Origin: Clostridiales bacterium CHKCI001 | GTDB taxonomy: Bacteria > Bacillota > Clostridia > Lachnospirales > Lachnospiraceae | Direction of reading: 5' to 3' | DNA length: 64,000 nt | NCBI GenBank assembly: GCA_900045905.1 | Contig: FCNS01000036.1 | Coordinates: forward strand, 124,001-188,000 | Shown: positions 52,191 through 61,917 of the stretch, piece after piece | How the letters are laid out: every line of letters begins with the position of its first letter | Position numbering within the stretch: the stretch's first letter is position 1 | Translations under genes and position numbers: made by a program | The notes under the pieces: generated by a model | The model's input: only the letters and a program-made list of their open reading frames with translations | Told to the model about the DNA's origin: nothing | Database searches by the model: none

Positions 52191-53591
52191 ATGAAAGATA
52201 TTACAAAACTTATTCGACGGTTTGTAGGTATATTGCTTTTAAGTACGATATTGGTCATTGTTCTTAATATCATTATTCTTGCTGTTATTTCCACAAGCCA
52301 AACGGCAAACGGCAGACCGTGGACGACCGCAAAAAAGACTGCTGAGGCTTTACAGGAAACAGAGACGGGATACATCTTATCTGGCGATATATCGGATCAA
52401 TTAAATCGGGAAAATGCTTGGGCAATCTATATTGATAATGACACATTAGAGGTAAAATGGCATACAGAAAATCTGCCAGATACTGTTCCGCTGCAATATA
52501 CGATCTCTGATATTGCAAGTTTGACACGGGGATATATTGACGGGTACCCTACCTACACGGGAGAATCCGAAAATGGATTGGTTGTTGTTGGCTATCCAAA
52601 AGATAGATATTGGAAACATATGTCTCCAAGCTGGGATTATGATTTCATCAAAAACGCCCCATATACTGTCCTAATTGTGATCGGCGTGAATATTTTTTTG
52701 ATTTTCCTGATTTATATAATCGCCAATTCCAAATTGCTTAAATCTGTTAAGCCAATTACTAACGGAATACAGGCGCTTCCTTCAGGCGAGCCTGTTTATG
52801 TCAGGGAAAAAGGGCTTTTATCCAACCTTGCTGCTAAAATTAATCAGACATCGGATATTCTCCAAAAACAGAAACGAAACCTACAAAGAAAAGAAACAGC
52901 AAGAGCAAACTGGATTTCTGGCGTCTCTCACGACATCCGCACACCACTTTCTATGGTAATGGGATATGCTGGACAGATTGAAGACAACGAAAGCCTGCCA
53001 GAAAGCGAAAGGAAAAAAGCACGGATTATCCGCCAGCAAAGCACAAAAATGAAGAATCTCATCAATGACCTGAATCTTGCGTCGAAATTAGAATATAATA
53101 TGCAGCCAATCAATCCAAAACCTGTCAATCTCGTTGCAATCGCAAGGCAGAGTGTTGTTGACTTTCTCAATTTAGGTATAGGAGAAAAATACCCGATAGA
53201 ATGGAACACCGATGAAACATTGGCTGCCTGTGTCATAAACGGAGATAAAGAGTTGCTGCGGCGGGCAATCGGAAACCTGATTACAAATTCTCAAACACAT
53301 AATCCTGATGGCTGCACGATTTCAGTATGCGTTGAAAAAAGCGATACAGAATACAAAATTATCGTCAAAGACAATGGCATAGGCGTTACAGATGAAAAGT
53401 TAGAAAAACTCAGGACTACTCCCCATTATATGATGAGTGACGACGGAACTACCGAACCACGGCACGGTTTAGGACTTTTGATTGTTGGGCAGATTGTTTC
53501 CGCTCACAAGGGAACAGTAGCTTTTGACCACGGAAAACAAAGAGGATTCGCTGTTACCCTTGCATTTCCAATTATCAACAACTCTATCTAG
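52191..53591 (+). CDS. Sensor histidine kinase of the immunity locus
   Basis: Protein of 466 residues with two membrane helices (about 10-34 and 160-180) around a 125-residue outer domain, the H box G-V-S-H-D-I-R-T-P near residue 245, and an ATPase with N-L-I-T-N-S-Q-T-H (N box), D-N-G-I-G-V and G-L-G-L-L. The large outer domain differs from the short loop of BceS kinases and is like LanK kinases that detect lantibiotics directly. A hairpin GGCGAAA/TTTCGCC follows at 53641-53673. Confidence 0.92.
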   Translation: MKDITKLIRRFVGILLLSTILVIVLNIIILAVISTSQTANGRPWTTAKKTAEALQETETGYILSGDISDQLNRENAWAIYIDNDTLEVKWHTENLPDTVPLQYTISDIASLTRGYIDGYPTYTGESENGLVVVGYPKDRYWKHMSPSWDYDFIKNAPYTVLIVIGVNIFLIFLIYIIANSKLLKSVKPITNGIQALPSGEPVYVREKGLLSNLAAKINQTSDILQKQKRNLQRKETARANWISGVSHDIRTPLSMVMGYAGQIEDNESLPESERKKARIIRQQSTKMKNLINDLNLASKLEYNMQPINPKPVNLVAIARQSVVDFLNLGIGEKYPIEWNTDETLAACVINGDKELLRRAIGNLITNSQTHNPDGCTISVCVEKSDTEYKIIVKDNGIGVTDEKLEKLRTTPHYMMSDDGTTEPRHGLGLLIVGQIVSAHKGTVAFDHGKQRGFAVTLAFPIINNSI

Positions 53592-53640
53592 CAACATTTC
53601 AAGCCACGAAAAATGGAATGACTGTTATATATAAAACAAC

Positions 53641-53673
53641 GGCGAAAAGCTAATTTTACTTAAGCCTTTCGCC
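53641..53673 (+). terminator. Possible terminator after the kinase gene
   Basis: GGCGAAA (53641-53647) and TTTCGCC (53667-53673) pair perfectly; a T run follows 11 bases later. Confidence 0.5.
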
Positions 53674-53764
53674 TATCATTACCGTTTTTTACTTCAATTA
53701 CATCATTTATTTTTCTTTACTGATTTTCTGTTGCCAATACATTGCCACCACGTTTTATTCAATT

Positions 53765-54415
53765 CTACTTATTTCCCTTTAAAACTTTTTTTATATCATT
53801 AACAAAGAAAGCTAACAAGTTACCTTTTTTAACTTTCTTTAATCCTAAATCTTTTCGCATCTCGTTCATTATTTCTTCCATAAGAAACAAATTATCAGCA
53901 CCCGCATCTGGCTTCGCTCCATTTTCCCTGAATTTTACCCATTTATCCACAACTTTAGAGGATCCCCAAAGTGTAATTTGTTTTGAAAATTTAGAAAGAT
54001 CTTCTAACATCATTTCTTCCGTATAACTTCCACTATTTTTTATGTTTTGCTGGACTTTGTAAATCATCTCAACAAACTCTCCATATGGCACTTCTCTTTT
54101 TCTAGCTAAATAATCCTGTCTACTTTTCTTATAATCAATTATCTTAGCAATAATGGAGCTAATAATTACGCCTATTATGGAAACCGTCCCTGTTATAAAT
54201 GCAACAATTATAACTGCGTCCATCTTGGATGCCATATTTGATACCCAATCAATTAATGCGTTAATTCCATGTCCCAAATATAAAAAAATATAATACACTA
54301 TAATTCCTATAATTATTAGTAATGCTAAGCCAATAATAGCATTTAATCGCGGATGCTGATTCGAAAAGGAGCCTCCACTATTTATTAGTTTTTTATCCTT
54401 ATGTTTTCTCACCAC
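53765..54415 (-). CDS. Two-helix membrane protein with cytoplasmic helical domain
   Basis: Protein of about 216 residues with two membrane segments (G-L-A-L-L-I-I-I-G-I-I-V-Y-Y and V-I-I-V-A-F-I-T-G-T-V-S-I-I) and a C-terminal helical region rich in Lys and Glu. No family recognised. It lies next to the ApeA-like gene and may belong to the same island. The start is uncertain: GTG at 54415 follows GAGGGGAG, while the frame reaches 54505 without a ribosome site. Confidence 0.55.
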   Translation of the reverse strand: MVRKHKDKKLINSGGSFSNQHPRLNAIIGLALLIIIGIIVYYIFLYLGHGINALIDWVSNMASKMDAVIIVAFITGTVSIIGVIISSIIAKIIDYKKSRQDYLARKREVPYGEFVEMIYKVQQNIKNSGSYTEEMMLEDLSKFSKQITLWGSSKVVDKWVKFRENGAKPDAGADNLFLMEEIMNEMRKDLGLKKVKKGNLLAFFVNDIKKVLKGNK

Positions 54416-54505
54416 TTTTCTCCCCTCAAACTCAACTCTTAACAACATTAAATTCTTTATCCGTAGATAGTCAAACTCCATCTTTTGTAGCAACAATATA
54501 AACAT

Positions 54506-54815
54506 AAGTGAATATATTACAAAGTAAAATATACATAGCAGGCAGTGTCATAGACTACCTGCCATCTAGAATAATCTGTGTAAAATTTTTCATCACTCGA
54601 ACTCGACAAAGCCTAATCAATTGTGTTTAGAGATTATTCTTTGCCGTATTCGTGGTGCTTTTGATTATTTGATGTATCCATATTATCTTGCCTATCTGGG
54701 CTCATGTTATCAGTTTGTTATCGGGGTTGATAACACTCGCTCTGTAACTGCGGATAATAACAATATACTCCAACTTGTATTTAAACAACTTTGCTTAGAA
54801 AGATCAACACAAAAT
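54506..54815. other. Intergenic, no supported gene
   Basis: A hairpin GGCAG/CTGCC lies near 54541-54563. A plus frame from 54621 to 54827 runs into the 3' end of the ApeA-like gene on the other strand and lacks a ribosome site; it may be debris of another gene. Confidence 0.35.
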
Positions 54816-56240
54816 TTATGTTTGTGAATCATTTCGTTCTCTTGATATCCTCAAAATTTCCATATCCTGTGACACTCTGCCCCACCTTTCAGTAATCTTA
54901 CTTTTTAATGCAACACTATCAGAAAAACCAATTTCTAGCAGAATATAGTATTCTAATATCTGAAGTAATGAACGATTATAAAATTGCAGTTCTTCCTCAG
55001 CAAGAACTCTATGCTTTTCTTTTATGCGTTCATCATAATGAATGTAATAATTACGGGTATGCGCAATAACTGCAGGAAACTCATCACGCTTTATTTCTCC
55101 AATATCAAAATAAATTTCTCTGTTTGCAAGTAAAAGATCAGCAATTCTACTTTCGAGTGTAATAAATCTTTTACTATTTGCCATTAAAAATTTATGAATT
55201 GCCTCTCTTTCTGTTGAACAAAAACTATTTACCATTTTCTCAACTCTCGCTTTAAATTCATTAATATCGTTTGTAACAAACCGTGAATGATAAGTTTCCA
55301 ACGCCTGCACTATGTTGAGAAATATCCTTGTTTCGGAACTTTCTTCCACATAAAACGGTTCTAAAAAGAGCTCGATTATTGGAGCCAACATCTCATGTTT
55401 ATCAAAGTAATATTCAAATGAGTTTTGTGCAATAAGTTCTGATAAGCTTATCCACTTCCATCGATGGTTTTGAAAATATTCTCTATTTTTATTCTCTTGA
55501 ATATCTTTGCCATACACCTCTATGGATCGTTCAATCGTTTTATCACCCAAGGAATAAACAATTTCATGAGAATACGCAGATACTTTTTCCACATTGATTT
55601 TTCTAATAGAAGCAATTTCTATTAACTTTTTTATTGATTCGAATATTTGAATAAATTTTTCGAGATTTGCTTCTTTTTCAAGAAAAATTTCTATAATTCC
55701 ATTTTGCTCTAAGTCAATATGCTCTTTTAATAGTTGATGATTCACCACAGGTAACATTGAACCATACACAACATAATTTATGGTAATGTCTTGCCCTTTG
55801 TATATGGGCTTACGCACATCATCGCTTCTTCTAATTAGCTCGCAATGTTCACCGACTGTATAAACGGACTCTTCTCCCCATTCTATAATATTTGAAAGTG
55901 TAAAATTCACTTGATAAAAAGTCTGCTCATGTTTAGTGCTCTTATCGATACCACACAAAATATACTCGGCATTAAAGGTGAATACGGTTGTTCCATATGA
56001 AAGCAAGTCTTCCATTTTGATTCGATTAAGCCGAAGGAGTGTAAACTTAAAGCCATTTTCTAATTGACCACACAAATACAGTAACTCTAACGGAACTTGT
56101 AAAAAACTCCCCAATGCTTTTTTATTTTTTACCCGAATTTTTAGGATGATACCACCTTGCTTTTCGTTGTAATACAAATCGCACTGATACTCTTTCTCAT
56201 TGAGGTATACTTCTCCACTTCCCCTATACGGCACTTCCAT
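54816..56240 (-). CDS. ApeA-like HEPN-domain defence protein
   Basis: Protein of 474 residues. Residues 1-230 are beta-rich and match the layout of the ApeA N-terminal domain (G-S-G-E-V-Y-L then strands with L-L-Y-L-C-G and F-T-L-L-R). The C-terminal part is a helical HEPN domain with the R-N-x(4)-H motif as R-N-Y-Y-I-H-Y-D near residue 420. HEPN domains of ApeA proteins are RNases that act after phage sensing. ATG at 56240 follows GAGAGG at eight bases. It lies in the same direction as the vsr-RM genes. Confidence 0.78.
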   Translation of the reverse strand: MEVPYRGSGEVYLNEKEYQCDLYYNEKQGGIILKIRVKNKKALGSFLQVPLELLYLCGQLENGFKFTLLRLNRIKMEDLLSYGTTVFTFNAEYILCGIDKSTKHEQTFYQVNFTLSNIIEWGEESVYTVGEHCELIRRSDDVRKPIYKGQDITINYVVYGSMLPVVNHQLLKEHIDLEQNGIIEIFLEKEANLEKFIQIFESIKKLIEIASIRKINVEKVSAYSHEIVYSLGDKTIERSIEVYGKDIQENKNREYFQNHRWKWISLSELIAQNSFEYYFDKHEMLAPIIELFLEPFYVEESSETRIFLNIVQALETYHSRFVTNDINEFKARVEKMVNSFCSTEREAIHKFLMANSKRFITLESRIADLLLANREIYFDIGEIKRDEFPAVIAHTRNYYIHYDERIKEKHRVLAEEELQFYNRSLLQILEYYILLEIGFSDSVALKSKITERWGRVSQDMEILRISRERNDSQT

Positions 56241-56339
56241 TTTTCTCACCTCTCATATGCTCTAACTGTGACCTGTAAATAAGAAGAGCACTCTTGATTA
56301 AAATTAAAAACTTGAATGGAACTTAAGAAAACCGTAAAT

Positions 56340-56753
56340 TTACTTTTTCAAACACGGCGCAATTTTTTTCAAAAGTAATTCCCGATTCTTTTTCTTAAAC
56401 TCACATTCCCAAACCCGAATAACTGTCCAACCCCTCTGTTCAAATAAAGCAGTTATTTCCTGATCGTGCTTCATATTGCGTTCTCGCTTTTTAACCCAAT
56501 ACTCAGCGTTATCTGCGGGACGGGTATTTCTGCAATCATGTCCATGCCAAAAACACCCATCTACAAATATAGCGATTTTCTTATCGAGGAAAACGAAATC
56601 AGGATGTCCTTTAACTTTATAATTCCTTCTCCAGCCTGTTATTCCATTCTCTTTGAAAATTTGTATCAGCTTGAGTTCCGTGGACTTATTGTTTTTAGAG
56701 CACACCCTACTCATTATCTCTGAGCGTTTTTTATCATCAAATACATCCGCCAT
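56340..56753 (-). CDS. vsr: Very short patch repair endonuclease Vsr
   Basis: Nicks DNA at T-G mismatches left by deamination of 5-methylcytosine. The 137-residue length and all family motifs are present: K-R-S-E-I-M-S-R-V at the start, H-P-D-F-V-F (catalytic Asp), V-D-G-C-F-W-H-G-H-D-C (His and zinc Cys) and W-E-C-E near the end. It is encoded after the endonuclease and cytosine-5 methyltransferase, whose product makes the lesion. Confidence 0.93.
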   Translation of the reverse strand: MADVFDDKKRSEIMSRVCSKNNKSTELKLIQIFKENGITGWRRNYKVKGHPDFVFLDKKIAIFVDGCFWHGHDCRNTRPADNAEYWVKKRERNMKHDQEITALFEQRGWTVIRVWECEFKKKNRELLLKKIAPCLKK

Positions 56754-56793
56754 ACTTTTTTCATATCCATTGCATATTATGTTTCTTGTGAGA

Positions 56794-57528
56794 CTAATCC
56801 AGTATTGTTATCCAACTTTCGTCAAAATCGATACTCTTCAAAACATCTGCCTTTCGTAACATAGGCGGCTTTTTTATACGGAATTTTACAGCCTCCTGTG
56901 GTACTTCCGTATGAATTGTAAACTGAGATCCATGAGGTTGCCAAGTAAAACAAGTCCTACCGTTATGGTCTAATCCTATCAAATTGCCGTTAGAATTCAC
57001 TTCCCAATGATAATCTGTTGTCCTAAATCTTTGCGTTTCTTCCTCAAACATCCTGTAAGAAAGCAAATCATAGCTTCGTACCAACACAATAGTTCTCACT
57101 CGGCTATAATGATCAGTTGCGATGTTGATTCGTTCATTCCAAATGTTCAAAACAGCTTCACCTGTTTTTTGAACATCTTTATGAGGATCGGTAATACCGT
57201 AGGAATAATCAGGAGAACATCTCCCGCTTATCAATCTAACGCTTGTACTTGAAAATGGATCTGTCGCTTTAACCGTTTTCATTGACCAACAATTTTTGTC
57301 AAGCACCACATCTGCAATTCCTACTGGGGAATCAAGGTGCGTGCCTCCAATGGCATCGGCAAACGCATCTCCCCAATCATTTCCAGAAACATCTTTTCTA
57401 CCAATATAAATAAGGTAAACCAAATAACCGCCGATTTTATTCACAAGTTCTTTCGGAAAGATATTTAGCGGATACAAGGTTTGCGTTGTAAGTCGTTTTG
57501 AATCTCGTAATTTTGGTCTCTGTTCCAT
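56794..57528 (-). CDS. Type II restriction endonuclease
   Basis: Protein of 244 residues with no strong similarity that I can name to a characterised enzyme, but located just after a cytosine-5 methyltransferase. A PD-(D/E)XK-like core is seen as G-I-A-D-V-V-L-D-x-x-C-W-S-M-K-T-V-K. ATG at 57528 follows GGAGAAG; the gene overlaps the methyltransferase 3' end by 92 bp. I infer that it cuts the same site that the methyltransferase protects. Target sequence unknown; a CC-GG-type site is guessed only from the vsr partner. Confidence 0.72.
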   Translation of the reverse strand: MEQRPKLRDSKRLTTQTLYPLNIFPKELVNKIGGYLVYLIYIGRKDVSGNDWGDAFADAIGGTHLDSPVGIADVVLDKNCWSMKTVKATDPFSSTSVRLISGRCSPDYSYGITDPHKDVQKTGEAVLNIWNERINIATDHYSRVRTIVLVRSYDLLSYRMFEEETQRFRTTDYHWEVNSNGNLIGLDHNGRTCFTWQPHGSQFTIHTEVPQEAVKFRIKKPPMLRKADVLKSIDFDESWITILD

Positions 57529-58474
57529 GCTGCTTCTTCTCCATTTCATCGTAATCCTTTAATGATTTTATTATTTCTTTTGCTACCGCACATATCATTG
57601 GCACGGCGACAGAATTTCCAGTTTGTTTTTTAATCTGTCCATAGGGAACTACGATTTTATATGTTTCTGGAAACCCTTGTAATCTTAATAACTCTCGCTC
57701 AGTTGGGCGGCGTTCATCGTTAATTAGAATATAGTTTGCCGAAGCTCCCGCTCGTAAAGCTGATGAATAAGGGTGCGGTGTAACAGTGCCCGCCATATTC
57801 TCGTGAGAAATATAAGGTTTAGGATAATTTTTATCTTTTAATCTTGATAATCGGGATACTCTAATAGCGTCTTTAACATAATACTTTTTATCAACTTTAG
57901 TTTCTAAAATGTCCACAAGGCTTTTTCTCTTTTCTGCTTCAACTGGTAGGGGAAATTGAAATTTCACATCATTCAGAAAACCCACAATTATTATTCTTTC
58001 TCTCTTTTGAGGAACGCCATAATCAAGAGCATTGAGAACTTTTGCATAAACATTATAGCCCAATGCTTCTAAATGCTCTTTGATAATTTTGAAAGTATTA
58101 CCACCATCGTGTGCGACTAAATTACGAACATTTTCAAGCATAAATGCAGGTGGTTTTTTCTCCTTGAGAATGCGTTCTATATCAAAAAATAGTGTCCCGC
58201 AAGTTTCGTTTGCGAAGCCTTCTTTTTTCCCGATGATAGAAAATGCCTGACATGGAAACCCCCCAAGAAGAATATCAAAATCTGGAATATCTTCAGCATC
58301 TATCTTGGTAATATCTCCCGCAGGATGTTCACCAAAATTTGCTTCATAAGTGGCGCAAGCAGCTTCATCAAATTCAGATGAAAACACACAATGACCACCT
58401 ACGCTTTCAAACCCCAATCTAATGCCGCCTATTCCTGCGAAGAGGTCAATAAATCTAAAACTATCCCAATTCAT
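57437..58474 (-). CDS. DNA (cytosine-5-)-methyltransferase
   Basis: Protein of 345 residues with the cytosine-5 motifs in order: D-L-F-A-G-I-G-G (I), G-F-P-C-Q-A-F-S (IV, catalytic Cys near residue 75), E-N-V-R-N (VI), Q-K-R-E-R (VIII), then the target-recognition region and R-L-Q-G-F-P (IX) and Q-T-G-N-S-V (X). The start overlaps the controller stop by four bases. It modifies the host site of the linked endonuclease. Confidence 0.95.
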   Translation of the reverse strand: MNWDSFRFIDLFAGIGGIRLGFESVGGHCVFSSEFDEAACATYEANFGEHPAGDITKIDAEDIPDFDILLGGFPCQAFSIIGKKEGFANETCGTLFFDIERILKEKKPPAFMLENVRNLVAHDGGNTFKIIKEHLEALGYNVYAKVLNALDYGVPQKRERIIIVGFLNDVKFQFPLPVEAEKRKSLVDILETKVDKKYYVKDAIRVSRLSRLKDKNYPKPYISHENMAGTVTPHPYSSALRAGASANYILINDERRPTERELLRLQGFPETYKIVVPYGQIKKQTGNSVAVPMICAVAKEIIKSLKDYDEMEKKQHGTETKITRFKTTYNANLVSAKYLSERTCE

Positions 58475-58716
58475 TTTTCTTCACTCCATTGAATAGCATT
58501 TTCGTAACTGAGCCATTCCTTCTCAATGTCAGAGTACGAATAGCCATTTCGCTCGCAGAAAGTTTTAATCGCTTTCATCGCCGTTAAATTTGGTTTAACC
58601 TTTCCTGTTTCCCAACGATTCACCGTAGTTGGCGAGACATTAAGCTCTTTGGCAAATGTCATTTGCGACATTAATGATTTCTGTCGCAACACTTTAATAC
58701 TCACAGATAGTGCCAT
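58471..58716 (-). CDS. XRE-type controller protein of the RM system
   Basis: Protein of 81 residues with helix-turn-helix S-Q-M-T-F-A-K-E-L-N-V-S-P-T-T-V-N-R-W-E-T-G-K. It comes first in the operon, as C proteins do, and can time endonuclease expression. ATG at 58716 is preferred because the promoter -10 box lies at 58751-58756, so the frame upstream to 58749 would begin before or at the transcript start. Confidence 0.82.
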   Translation of the reverse strand: MALSVSIKVLRQKSLMSQMTFAKELNVSPTTVNRWETGKVKPNLTAMKAIKTFCERNGYSYSDIEKEWLSYENAIQWSEEK

Positions 58717-58750
58717 CGCATTCACATCCTTCCGCCGTTTTTCACGCATT

Positions 58751-58779
58751 ATTATAACATATTACTACCACTTTTTCAA
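58751..58779 (-). promoter_or_regulatory. Sigma-A promoter of the RM operon
   Basis: TTGAAA (58779-58774) and TATAAT (58756-58751) are 17 bases apart on the minus strand. No clear C-box dyad overlaps it, so the controller may use another site. Confidence 0.75.
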
Positions 58780-58996
58780 CCGCCATACAATAAGATCAGC
58801 GGCAAAGAATAAATATTATCAAATCAAACATTCTAACTCGGGATTTCTCTTGTAGATATCTTTTCCACTACTTGCTCCATTTTTTCTGAAATTATCCACA
58901 TACTATAACTGCATGTCTCCTGATATTTTATTTTTCATTAGTTTTTTATTTGATTTCCTATTCCATTTAACCACCACCTGTTGTATAATTACCTTG

Positions 58997-60374
58997 TTAT
59001 TCAAGATATACCAATGTATATCTCTGGATGTAAAGTACATCTTCATCCGTTACTGTTTGTCTTCGAAAACTTTCCAGTAGCCTTGAAGATGTATTTTTTT
59101 TGCTCTGCCCGATCTCACGGACCAATGAATTCCATGCCACATACAACTGCATCATGATGTCTGCTATCTGTGTCAGCAGGTAATGGTTCTTCCTCCCATT
59201 GCTGTTCCTGCTGTTCAGATGTTCTATATCATAGATCCCGTTTTTCTGGTTATTAAACCCTTCGTTTTCTATTTTCCATCTCCCACGCCCTGCACAGACC
59301 ATTTCTTCCAGATTTCTCTTTGTCAGGTCGATATTTGTGATCCATTGGAATCTGTGCTCCGTCTTTTTCCCTTTTTGATTGACTTCTTCATAACGGTATT
59401 CATACATATTTGCTGCCTCTTCTTTTCCTGCTGTTTTTTCTACATGATTTGCAAAGTTCCCTGTCCCCTTCTCCTTCCCTATCCCTTTGACTTTCTCTGC
59501 GCCGTCCCCTTGCTTGATCCACTCATAACTCTCTGCCAGCAAGGGCTGCCGCTCATGATGCTTCCTGCCGCATACAGTGCGTCTCCCTGGATACAGATCG
59601 GAAGTCTCGGATATTCCTTTTTGATCTGGTCAAGCAAACAACGGGCAACATTTAATTCACAGTCATTTTTTGTGACGGTTTCCTCCCCATTCTCGATAAA
59701 CTCTGTCCCCAGGCTGATCACGATCCTGTCCGAGAGCACCAGTTTCGCTTCTAATACTTTATGGTAATAGCGGGTTTGTGTTTTCCCGTCTTTCCAGTCG
59801 ATTTTTGTTACAAGGCAGTTTTCGCAATGCTTTTCCTTAAAATAATACAACCCTGTCCCATCAAGGATCACACGCCAGTATTTTCCCAACAGCCTCCCCT
59901 TGTAGAAACTTTTATTCCAGATCAGTTTTTTTACCATTTGTTTGCGGAGATTTGAAAGGCAGGCTGGGGACAATTTTTCCAGATAATAATTAAGTGTATC
60001 ACAATGGGGCATTTCCTCCAGGTTCTGATCCCCAGATAAGAGCCTTAGTGTGCGGATACATTCCTCTTCATTAAACGGTTCCTCCATAGATCTCATTGTG
60101 AGGACGGAACATACACGCCCATCCAGACAAGATCCGCCTGTGTATAGGTAATATAAGACGGATTCCTGGGATCTTCCAGCTCGTTGATCCAATGCGGAAG
60201 ATCCTGAAAAAAATGGTATGTGATCTTCATAAAGTCCACGATACCACGGTCCTTCTTTTTCTTTTTGCGTTTATCAGCTTTTCGTATCCAATCTTTTCTC
60301 TTTTTCAAAGAAGATCCCTCCTGTGCGTAAAATTTCTTTTTTATTTTACTACAACATAGCGGAATCTTCTTCAA
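58997..60374 (-). pseudogene. Frameshifted IS transposase (DDE type)
   Basis: Three overlapping minus frames (60374-60093, 60192-59479, 59542-58997) give successive parts of one transposase of about 450 residues: N-terminal basic region, a DDE core with V-I-L-D-G-T-G near the first Asp and C-I-Q-G-D-A-L-Y near the second, and a C-terminal W-K-I-E-N-E-G-F-N-N-Q-K-N with the likely catalytic Glu (E-N-E-G). Two frame changes are needed, so it is broken. Terminal repeats were not found with confidence. Confidence 0.72.
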
Positions 60375-60562
60375 AATCTAATGTTTTTTTTGCGAAAAGT
60401 TTTTATTCTTCAGAGCTGCAATAAGATGATAGCGTAACTTTACCTGGGGATTCCTATAGGCAGACTTCACCTTACTATTTTTTCCTTTTTCTTCCCTCGT
60501 ATTATATAGTAGTAGTGTTTATAGATCCTCTCCAAGGTCTTTATGCTATACTGTTGGAGATA

Positions 60563-60704
60563 CTGTGGATTGTTTTTTTCTTCCTACCACTCGATGGTTT
60601 CAGAAAGGCTACAACCACAGTCTCTTTGTATCGTTGTTAATCAGTTAGATACCGCATGACGGTTGATTTAGAACGAGGTTACAATCGCAAAGAGTACCAG
60701 TGGT
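60563..60704 (+). ncRNA. Candidate bridge RNA of IS110 element
   Basis: The 5' non-coding end folds with long-range stems: ACCACT (60586-60591) with AGTGGT (60699-60704), and CTCTTTG (60622-60628) with CAAAGAG (60688-60694), plus a rival CTGTGG/CCACAG stem (60563-60568 and 60615-60620). IS110 elements encode a bridge RNA here that pairs with target and donor DNA. The internal loops would hold the guide sequences. It is not experimentally known for this element. Confidence 0.55.
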
Positions 60705-60744
60705 TCTAAAACAGTATCAAATATCTATTCAAAGGAGTACTGCC

Positions 60745-61917
60745 ATGATTTACGTAGGAATTGACGTTGCCAAAGACAAGCATGTTTGTTTTATTACAAA
60801 CTCGGATAGAGAAATCTTATTTCAATCTTTTCCTATCTCAAATAATAAAGAAGGATTTGAAACCTTATTTCATAGAATTGAATCGGTTGCTGAAGATTTG
60901 AACAAAGTAAAAGTAGGACTCGAAGCCACTGGACACTACAGTTACAATCTTCTGGGTTTCCTCCTTGATAAAGGTCTGACCACCTATGTTACCAATCCGT
61001 TACATACCAATCTTTACAGAAAAAGTCTCAGCCTTAGAAAGACGAAAACGGATAAAGTTGATTCCCGTACCATTGCCACTATGATGATGTCTGACATGGA
61101 CTTGAAGTCCTACTCAGATACATTTTACCACAACGAGGAATTAAAGTCACTCACCCGTTATCGTTTTGATAAGGTAAAAGCAAAGCTCAAATCCTCTGTT
61201 TCCAGGCTAGTAAACATCCTTTTCCCTGAACTGGAAAAACTTGTTCCAACGCTTCATCTGGCTTCTGTTTACACCCTATTATCCGAATTTCCTGGTGCTT
61301 CTCTTATAGCAGCTACCCACCTTACAAGGCTGTCAAATCTGCTTTCTGAAAGCTCAAAGGGTCATTATGGCAGGGATAGTGCCACTCTTTTGCGTGAAGC
61401 TGCCAAAAACTCCATCGGCTCTGTTATGCCAGCAAAATCGATGGAACGGAAACATACCATCAAGCTCATCCAAGAATTAACCAGCCAGATTGATGAAATT
61501 GAAACAGCCATCAAACAGATCATGGATGAAGAAATCAAATCCCCTATCCTTACTATCCCTGGCATCAGTTACCAGATGGAAGCAATGATTATTGCCGAGA
61601 TTGGCGATTTTAGTAGATTCGATTCCCCTGATAAAATACTTGCATATGCAGGAATGTCACCATCCACCTACCAATCTGGTCAACTAGACAACGGTTATTC
61701 CCACATGGAAAAACGCGGCTCCAGATATCTTCGGTATGCCCTTTACAATGCCACAAAATATGTCTGTCATTGGGATAAATCCTTTGGTTCCTATCTGGAA
61801 AAGAAACGCTTGGAGAGCAAGCATTACAATGTCGCATTATCGCACGCCGCAAAAAAACTTGTGCGTCTGATTTTTGCATTAGAAAAATCAGGGCAGGCAT
61901 ACATATCGGCAGTTTAA
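60745..61917 (+). CDS. IS110-family transposase/recombinase
   Basis: Protein of 390 residues. The N-terminal DEDD RuvC-like domain opens I-Y-V-G-I-D-V-A-K-D-K-H; E in G-L-E-A-T-G-H-Y and D-x-x-D in K-T-D-K-V-D-S follow. The C-terminal transposase-20 domain has I-P-G-I-S, A-Y-A-G-M-S-P and the serine-bearing K-R-G-S-R-Y-L-R. All expected residues are present, so it looks active. ATG at 60745 follows AAAGGAG; the frame from 60700 overlaps the RNA. Confidence 0.93.
   Translation: MIYVGIDVAKDKHVCFITNSDREILFQSFPISNNKEGFETLFHRIESVAEDLNKVKVGLEATGHYSYNLLGFLLDKGLTTYVTNPLHTNLYRKSLSLRKTKTDKVDSRTIATMMMSDMDLKSYSDTFYHNEELKSLTRYRFDKVKAKLKSSVSRLVNILFPELEKLVPTLHLASVYTLLSEFPGASLIAATHLTRLSNLLSESSKGHYGRDSATLLREAAKNSIGSVMPAKSMERKHTIKLIQELTSQIDEIETAIKQIMDEEIKSPILTIPGISYQMEAMIIAEIGDFSRFDSPDKILAYAGMSPSTYQSGQLDNGYSHMEKRGSRYLRYALYNATKYVCHWDKSFGSYLEKKRLESKHYNVALSHAAKKLVRLIFALEKSGQAYISAV

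Noticed and set aside
54621-54827. Plus-strand frame of 68 codons
   Set aside because: It lacks a ribosome site and enters the 3' end of the ApeA-like gene on the other strand.
59183-59767. Plus-strand hydrophobic frame of 194 codons
   Set aside because: It mirrors the broken transposase and is rich in Phe, Pro and Cys, typical of antisense frames.
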